Positions 56,141 through 64,000 of a DNA stretch of 64,000 bases are shown here, in pieces; position 1 is the first letter of the stretch; every line of letters starts with the position of its first letter. This DNA is from Apostichopus japonicus. Its lineage: Eukaryota; Echinodermata; Holothuroidea; Aspidochirotida; Stichopodidae. The notes below the pieces were generated by a model. That model did no database searches. It had not been told where the DNA came from and saw only the letters and a list, made by a program, of their open reading frames with translations. The translations under genes were made by a program, and so were the position numbers. The stretch lies in NCBI RefSeq assembly GCF_037975245.1, contig NC_092561.1:16561001-16625000 (forward strand), written 5' to 3'.

Positions 56141-56504
56141 TTTGGACGTGAAGTTTTCGTTGCGATACGGTAAGTAAAGCGATGAGTGAATGAGTGTCCT
56201 CCACGCTGCGAAATGTATTTATGACAGATTTGATATCACTTCAGCGAAGCAGAAAAACTTCCCATATTGACAAAGCACGTGCTATGCATTGCACAGCACA
56301 CACGAGCTGGCCAATCACAATGCGGAAGCTTTTCTTAATTCTTTCACGCATTGTACGATCAGGGCAAAGGGTGGCAAAGAATCCCCTCATAAGGGCACTG
56401 TGCTGTAGCTTTAGAGTCCGGACTACTTGAATGAGAGCTTTCCGGCAGGCAAATCATTTCTTTGATTCGTTTCAAGTCGAAAACATACCCAAATTTACTT
56501 CATC

Positions 56505-56885
56505 ATGACTGGCAGGGGCAAAGGTGGTAAGGCCAGGGCAAAGGCCAAGAGTCGATCTGCAAGAGCAGGGCTTCAATTCCCAGTAGGTCGTGTACACAGG
56601 TTCCTGCGAAGAGGAAATTACGCCCAGAGGATCGGCGCTGGCGCACCCGTCTACCTGGCTGCCGTACTAGAATACCTCGCCGCCGAGATCTTGGAATTGG
56701 CCGGTAACGCTGCACGTGACAACAAGAAGACCAGGATCATCCCCCGTCATCTCCAACTCGCCATCCGAAACGACGAGGAGTTGAACAAACTCTTGAGCGG
56801 AGTCACCATCGCCCAGGGAGGTGTTCTTCCAAACATCCAGGCTGTCCTTCTACCCAAGAAGACATCCGGAGGCAAGAAGGCTTAA
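56505..56885 (+). CDS. H2A: Core histone H2A (unit 11)
   Basis: Same 126-residue protein as in unit 1; frame intact. Confidence 0.98.
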   Translation: MTGRGKGGKARAKAKSRSARAGLQFPVGRVHRFLRRGNYAQRIGAGAPVYLAAVLEYLAAEILELAGNAARDNKKTRIIPRHLQLAIRNDEELNKLLSGVTIAQGGVLPNIQAVLLPKKTSGGKKA

Positions 56886-56923
56886 AGGGGAGGTTGCATT
56901 GCAATCGCCCATCGATTACCAAC

Positions 56924-56939
56924 GGCTCTTTTAAGGGCC
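56924..56939 (+). terminator. Histone 3' stem-loop, H2A (unit 11)
   Basis: Unchanged 16-mer. Confidence 0.96.
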
Positions 56940-58025
56940 ATCAAATCACCCAGAAAGACATACTCATTCCTCTCCTCAAACATGCTTGCGTCAGTGTCTT
57001 ATTTCTCCTTTTAAGTTAGATGTATCAGCTAGCTGCAACCCTAATAATCGTGGGGCTTCGGACCCTCAGCCAAAAACCAAAGGTCAGAAACCCCAAGATT
57101 TGAGTGAAAACTCCTGCTGGACAGAAATCTAACATCCCATAAAATAAAAAAAATTAAAAAACTATATATAATGTATGTAGGGAACTTTTCACATGATTTT
57201 GGCCGCAGGTTTTATGAATTAAGTATTTAGCAAGAGATCTTGGATTAGGGGATAAAGGGAACTTATTATTATTATTATTATTTATTAATAATTTTTGTAA
57301 CTTTTGGGGTTTGAAATAAAAATAGATATTGAGTTTTGCTGCTTCAATGAGCTTACTGGTAGCAATGCATCTGGGGTGTTAAGTCAGATCCTAAGGGCTT
57401 TATTATTAATAGTCTTAGAAATTTGAAACTTGTAACAACTAACGAGGCATATACTACCGCAAGTATTAATCGTTTCGCACCTTTCAATGTTATTAAGTCT
57501 GGAAATTTTAGTCGGTGTGTTACGTAATCAATTCGCAAAGCCAAGCCGAGGGAACGAGCATCAGCTCAAATTTTCCCCCGATCTACTGCGAGAGCCTATT
57601 GAAATGCCCGAGGCAGGTAAACTGTTATGGCAGTGGTATTAAATTTAAGATCTTCCGTGCTTTGAACGATAGAGATATTACTACGTTTTTAAGATTTACT
57701 TCTCTTGTATTGGAGATCGTTAACATACACGCTGATGTGTGTCAACCCATGTTAACACGCTTATAATACCAAGGCGATTAGGATAGAGTGTGTGTGTGTG
57801 TGGATTAGGGGTTATGATTATGAGTTAGGGATAAGCTCACTTTGATTATTGATTAGTGAATTGCATCATGCACGAAGGGAATCACCAACCACCCAGCATA
57901 GAAGTAATAATTACAATAATAATGATAATCATTAAAAAAAAAAAAAAAAAAAAAAAAATAATAATGAGACGACAAGTTGCATGTTCGGAGGGAGAGAAAA
58001 ATCTGCTTTAACTGGTAGATATGAT

Positions 58026-58041
58026 GGCCCTTAAAAGAGCC
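58026..58041 (-). terminator. Histone 3' stem-loop, H3 (unit 11)
   Basis: Unchanged 16-mer. Confidence 0.96.
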
Positions 58042-58077
58042 GTTGGTTTTCGAGAATCCGTCGGAGACAGATACGAT

Positions 58078-58494
<417 letters not shown>

Positions 58495-59206
58495 TCAGTC
58501 TGTGTTCTATCAGTACAAAGATGTAATGAAGCACGGACTACAAGAAACCGCACGTTATAAGCAGCTCCCCTCAAACAACCCGCTAATCGCGTCACTCGAC
58601 CTGTGCTCGATTCTGATTGGCCGAGTGCGACAGCCGCGAGTCGTTCTGATTAGCTAAGCGGCAATGGCAAATTTCAGGAGCCTAATTTAAGCGAACGGTA
58701 GTCGAAACTGCTCATGCCGGGCAGGAAAATGGTAGTCACTTTCATAAAGTATCTATTTCTTAGACTTTCTGCCATTTAAAATGACGAAAAATTGTTGAAA
58801 ACTCTTATCGAAAACCCTCCAGCTTCGCATTTGACAGTCAGTCAGCAATCCCCAATTGTGACGTCATGAACATTACCTTCGTCGATTGGTCAGATTAGGC
58901 TAACACAGAGTTAGCGTCAAGTGTAATTTTACGTGTGATATTTTAACGGAATGACAGGGTGAAGCCAATATTCGACCATTCGGGACAAATTTGGCCTTAT
59001 CGAATTCACCCCTCACCGATATTTCATAACATAGAACATCACACGACGAACAAGAAACGGCATCAAACTCCGCCGAGCTTCCATTCCCACGGGTTCTGAT
59101 GCAGACATCGGGGTAGTTCGCTTACGTCCGTTCAAAACATCGCCTGCTTGACGGGTATCGCTAATATAATGCCACACATTGAGGGACTTTCTACATTTTA
59201 CTGTGA

Positions 59207-59548
<342 letters not shown>

Positions 59549-59587
59549 ATGCATCTTTCCTGTCACGAAGACGAATCGAAATCCAAC

Positions 59588-59603
59588 GGCTCTTTTAAGG
59601 GCC
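59588..59603 (+). terminator. Histone 3' stem-loop, H4 (unit 11)
   Basis: Unchanged 16-mer. Confidence 0.96.
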
Positions 59604-61476
59604 ATCAAATATCCCCAGAGAGAGTTACTCATCTCCTCTCCCTCGAAACATGCAATTCGTCGTCTTAATTCTTTTCTTTGTGTGAGTGAATGTATGTGTG
59701 TGTGTATGTATACGCCAGCATCGGGCAAAATAAGTTATATGCATAGGCAATTTTGCTAGAAATTTCAAAACACCGTAATTGAAATCCACCCCCTCCCTCA
59801 AGTGAAGTCCCCCCCCCCTTTAGTAATCCCTACCTAATTGGCTCTTCAGTTCCGACCTCCTGTTTGTTTATATAGACAACTTTCCCTAGGAAAAAAAAAG
59901 AAGTGTCTATTCTACAAAACTTCAATATTATCCCCCGTAGGACCTCTTGCGAAGGTCGAGCAGGGGTAAACTCCTTTTATTTATACTCAAGTGAAGTCGG
60001 TTATTATACGTAATAAAATTCTGCAACAACCCCCAGTTCACCAATACAGCAAACCAGTGAAGTTCTAAGACATACGACCCAAGAAGCAAGACAATACGAA
60101 CTTCCCCCACCCCTCCACCCCCCTCCCGAATCGCTACTTGTCCATTGAACACAATGCATGCACGACTGTACCGTTACACGATTAGTCCCAAATGCGAGAC
60201 AACATATCATTTGAAAATGCGCCCTTTTTTTACCACTGCCAGAACAGTTTCCCTTGCCTCGGGCATTTTATTTGGCTCACGCGGTAGATCACTGGTAATG
60301 TGAGCCGAGGAAGTTACTTTTCCAAGCTCGCTAGGCTTGGCGAGTCGATTACGTAACACGCATGCTATTGTTCCAGACTAATTAGCTAGAAAGGTGCAGA
60401 AGTTGACAGTGGCGAAAAATGAACGTCAGTCTTACTAAAGAGCGGATTTTCATATGTGGCTATGTCGCGATCATCGCAAGTGAAACTATTGAGTGTTTGT
60501 GTGTGGTGGGGGAGGACTTAGAGGTTATTTATCGTTATTGTTGGATTTATTATGGATTATTATGGATTCTAATACCTGTCTTGTCTCCTTACACCGTACA
60601 AACCTAGCAGAACCCTACGGTCATCATCGCAGGAATTGCTCAAGGAGAAGAGAACAAGATGCAAGACCGGCGACAGAGCCTTCTCAGTCAGCGCTCCCAG
60701 AATGCCTATACCGAACTCTGTGAGTGTATGCATTTCTCTTACCACTTTTAAAAACTGCTTTGAAAGCATATTATGTTAGACTCGCTTTTACTGTGTGATT
60801 GACTGTGTTTTAACTGTTATTGTGCATAGATACTACGTTTGGAACTAGTTACTTAATTCTGAACATTTTATTTTTTTTAATATTTATCTTTCATTTATTT
60901 AGTACGTTTAGACTCTATTTTGTATCGTTCAGTATTGGGTATTTGATCTGTTTTAGGATTTTGTAATAATTCTCTTACTGTAATGTTTTTTTTTTTTTTT
61001 TAATTTAAAAATTTTCATTTATTTACTACGTTTAGGGCTCTATTTTGTATCGTTTAGTATTTAGGCTTTTACAATAATTCTCTTACTGTACTATAGTTCC
61101 TCATACTTATATATATTTAAACCTGGACTATGATTGAATCTATTTACATGCTTCTTAAATTGTTTTGGACTATATGCGTTTTAGTATCGTTTAGTACGGG
61201 TGTGTTTTTTTTTTTTTTTTATATTGTTGCCTTTGGCTTTTACTTCTTTTTTTTTTCTTTTTTTGGCGCAGCTTTGCTGATTATGCGCTATATAAATATC
61301 ACTTATTAATATTATTATTATCGATAAACGGGCCCCAGAACGTGATCAACTACACGGTCAATGGCTTGAGAGTAACAGGTATATATGATACAATGTTAGA
61401 TTACTTAAAATAAGAGACAACGAAACTGCATGTTTGAGGAGGGGGAGATAAGTCTGCCGTTTCTGGAATATAGGAT

Positions 61477-61492
61477 GGCCCTTAAAAGAGCC
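61477..61492 (-). terminator. Histone 3' stem-loop, H2B (unit 12)
   Basis: Unchanged 16-mer. Confidence 0.96.
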
Positions 61493-61527
61493 GTTGGATG
61501 TCGAGCCTTCTACACGAGAAGAACAAT

Positions 61528-61899
61528 CTACTTGGAGGTGGTGTACTTGGTGACAGCCTTGGTACCCTCTGAGACGGCATGCTTGGCGAGCTCACCAGGC
61601 AGCAACAGTCTGACGGCGGTCTGGACCTCCCGACTGGTGATGGTGGACTTCCTGTTGTAGTGGGCCAAACGGGAAGCTTCGGCGGCGATACGCTCGAAGA
61701 TGTCGTTCACGAAGCTGTTCATGATAGACATAGCACGGCTAGAGATACCGGTGTCTGGGTGGACCTGCTTCATGACTTTGTAGATGTAGATACTGTAAGT
61801 CTCACGCCTGGTCCTTCGCCTCTTCTTGTCTCCTGGGTTGCGAGGTGCCTTGGACTTGGCGGCCTTCTTTGCTCCCTTTCCTGCAGCTTTTGGTGCCAT
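61528..61899 (-). CDS. H2B: Core histone H2B (unit 12)
   Basis: Same 123-residue protein as in unit 1; frame intact. Confidence 0.98.
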   Translation of the reverse strand: MAPKAAGKGAKKAAKSKAPRNPGDKKRRRTRRETYSIYIYKVMKQVHPDTGISSRAMSIMNSFVNDIFERIAAEASRLAHYNRKSTITSREVQTAVRLLLPGELAKHAVSEGTKAVTKYTTSK

Positions 61900-62263
61900 T
61901 TTGGACGTGAAGTTTTCGTTGCGATACGGTAAGTAAAGCGATGAGTGAATGAGTGTCCTCCACGCTGCGAAATGTATTTATGACAGATTTGATATCACTT
62001 CAGCGAAGCAGAAAAACTTCCCATATTGACAAAGCACGTGCTATGCATTGCACAGCACACACGAGCTGGCCAATCACAATGCGGAAGCTTTTCTTAATTC
62101 TTTCACGCATTGTACGATCAGGGCAAAGGGTGGCAAAGAATCCCCTCATAAGGGCACTGTGCTGTAGCTTTAGAGTCCGGACTACTTGAATGAGAGCTTT
62201 CCGGCAGGCAAATCATTTCTTTGATTCGTTTCAAGTCGAAAACATACCCAAATTTACTTCATC

Positions 62264-62644
62264 ATGACTGGCAGGGGCAAAGGTGGTAAGGCCAGGGCAA
62301 AGGCCAAGAGTCGATCTGCAAGAGCAGGGCTTCAATTCCCAGTAGGTCGTGTACACAGGTTCCTGCGAAGAGGAAATTACGCCCAGAGGATCGGCGCTGG
62401 CGCACCCGTCTACCTGGCTGCCGTACTAGAATACCTCGCCGCCGAGATCTTGGAATTGGCCGGTAACGCTGCACGTGACAACAAGAAGACCAGGATCATC
62501 CCCCGTCATCTCCAACTCGCCATCCGAAACGACGAGGAGTTGAACAAACTCTTGAGCGGAGTCACCATCGCCCAGGGAGGTGTTCTTCCAAACATCCAGG
62601 CTGTCCTTCTACCCAAGAAGACATCCGGAGGCAAGAAGGCTTAA
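62264..62644 (+). CDS. H2A: Core histone H2A (unit 12)
   Basis: Same 126-residue protein as in unit 1; frame intact. Confidence 0.98.
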   Translation: MTGRGKGGKARAKAKSRSARAGLQFPVGRVHRFLRRGNYAQRIGAGAPVYLAAVLEYLAAEILELAGNAARDNKKTRIIPRHLQLAIRNDEELNKLLSGVTIAQGGVLPNIQAVLLPKKTSGGKKA

Positions 62645-62682
62645 AGGGGAGGTTGCATTGCAATCGCCCATCGATTACCAAC

Positions 62683-62698
62683 GGCTCTTTTAAGGGCC
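62683..62698 (+). terminator. Histone 3' stem-loop, H2A (unit 12)
   Basis: Unchanged 16-mer. Confidence 0.96.
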
Positions 62699-63784
62699 AT
62701 CAAATCACCCAGAAAGACATACTCATTCCTCTCCTCAAACATGCTTGCGTCAGTGTCTTATTTCTCCTTTTAAGTTAGATGTATCAGCTAGCTGCAACCC
62801 TAATAATCGTGGGGCTTCGGACCCTCAGCCAAAAACCAAAGGTCAGAAACCCCAAGATTTGAGTGAAAACTCCTGCTGGACAGAAATCTAACATCCCATA
62901 AAATAAAAAAAATTAAAAAACTATATATAATGTATGTAGGGAACTTTTCACATGATTTTGGCCGCAGGTTTTATGAATTAAGTATTTAGCAAGAGATCTT
63001 GGATTAGGGGATAAAGGGAACTTATTATTATTATTATTATTTATTAATAATTTTTGTAACTTTTGGGGTTTGAAATAAAAATAGATATTGAGTTTTGCTG
63101 CTTCAATGAGCTTACTGGTAGCAATGCATCTGGGGTGTTAAGTCAGATCCTAAGGGCTTTATTATTAATAGTCTTAGAAATTTGAAACTTGTAACAACTA
63201 ACGAGGCATATACTACCGCAAGTATTAATCGTTTCGCACCTTTCAATGTTATTAAGTCTGGAAATTTTAGTCGGTGTGTTACGTAATCAATTCGCAAAGC
63301 CAAGCCGAGGGAACGAGCATCAGCTCAAATTTTCCCCCGATCTACTGCGAGAGCCTATTGAAATGCCCGAGGCAGGTAAACTGTTATGGCAGTGGTATTA
63401 AATTTAAGATCTTCCGTGCTTTGAACGATAGAGATATTACTACGTTTTTAAGATTTACTTCTCTTGTATTGGAGATCGTTAACATACACGCTGATGTGTG
63501 TCAACCCATGTTAACACGCTTATAATACCAAGGCGATTAGGATAGAGTGTGTGTGTGTGTGGATTAGGGGTTATGATTATGAGTTAGGGATAAGCTCACT
63601 TTGATTATTGATTAGTGAATTGCATCATGCACGAAGGGAATCACCAACCACCCAGCATAGAAGTAATAATTACAATAATAATGATAATCATTAAAAAAAA
63701 AAAAAAAAAAAAAAAAATAATAATGAGACGACAAGTTGCATGTTCGGAGGGAGAGAAAAATCTGCTTTAACTGGTAGATATGAT

Positions 63785-63800
63785 GGCCCTTAAAAGAGCC
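63785..63800 (-). terminator. Histone 3' stem-loop, H3 (unit 12)
   Basis: Unchanged 16-mer; the gene itself is cut by the window end. Confidence 0.96.
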
Positions 63801-63836
63801 GTTGGTTTTCGAGAATCCGTCGGAGACAGATACGAT

Positions 63837-64000
<164 letters not shown>

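Overview
The window is a head-to-tail array of one core-histone repeat unit of about 5.76 kb. Twelve units are present in whole or part. Each complete unit carries one intronless gene for each core histone as two divergent pairs: H2B(-)/H2A(+) sharing a 364-base promoter region, then H3(-)/H4(+) sharing a 748-base promoter region. I see no linker histone H1 on either strand. Every gene ends in the same 16-base histone 3' stem-loop, so these are replication-dependent histone genes whose mRNAs are normally not polyadenylated.

Organism: an invertebrate animal, most likely an echinoderm. The main clues are H4 with Cys at position 73 (long known from sea urchin H4), H3 of the H3.2 type with Glu81, and an H2B body with Arg in [11 protein letters not shown]. 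The divergent order without H1 differs from the one-strand, five-gene sea urchin early-histone repeat, so a non-echinoid echinoderm is the better guess. This assignment is inference.

Layout of unit 1 (1-5759): a long spacer (1-1572, AT-rich, with a G-quadruplex-prone tract, a structured element A, an exon-like island, a diverged tandem duplication and a SINE-like tail); H2B (1573-1944, -); promoter region (1945-2308); H2A (2309-2689, +); a short spacer (2690-3882, with element B, which is A in inverted orientation, plus microsatellites and a 26-base poly-A); H3 (3883-4293, -); promoter region (4294-5041); H4 (5042-5353, +). Units start at about 1, 5760, 10220, 15981, 21738, 27498, 33259, (unit 8 start lost in a gap), 42679, 48437, 54197 and 59956. 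The last runs off the window inside H3.

Two 100-base N runs (7157-7256 and 38213-38312) divide the window into three contigs. Gap 1 removes H2B and H2A of unit 2. Gap 2 removes H4 of unit 7 and the beginning of unit 8. True copy number is therefore unknown. The contig before gap 2 carries about 15 one-base indels in unit 7 that break its H2B and H3; these look like assembly errors. Elsewhere copies are almost identical, spacers included, differing mainly by one- or two-base indels and homopolymer length. Equal doses of the four core histones from one tandem unit suit bulk nucleosome assembly in S phase. H1 must be encoded elsewhere.
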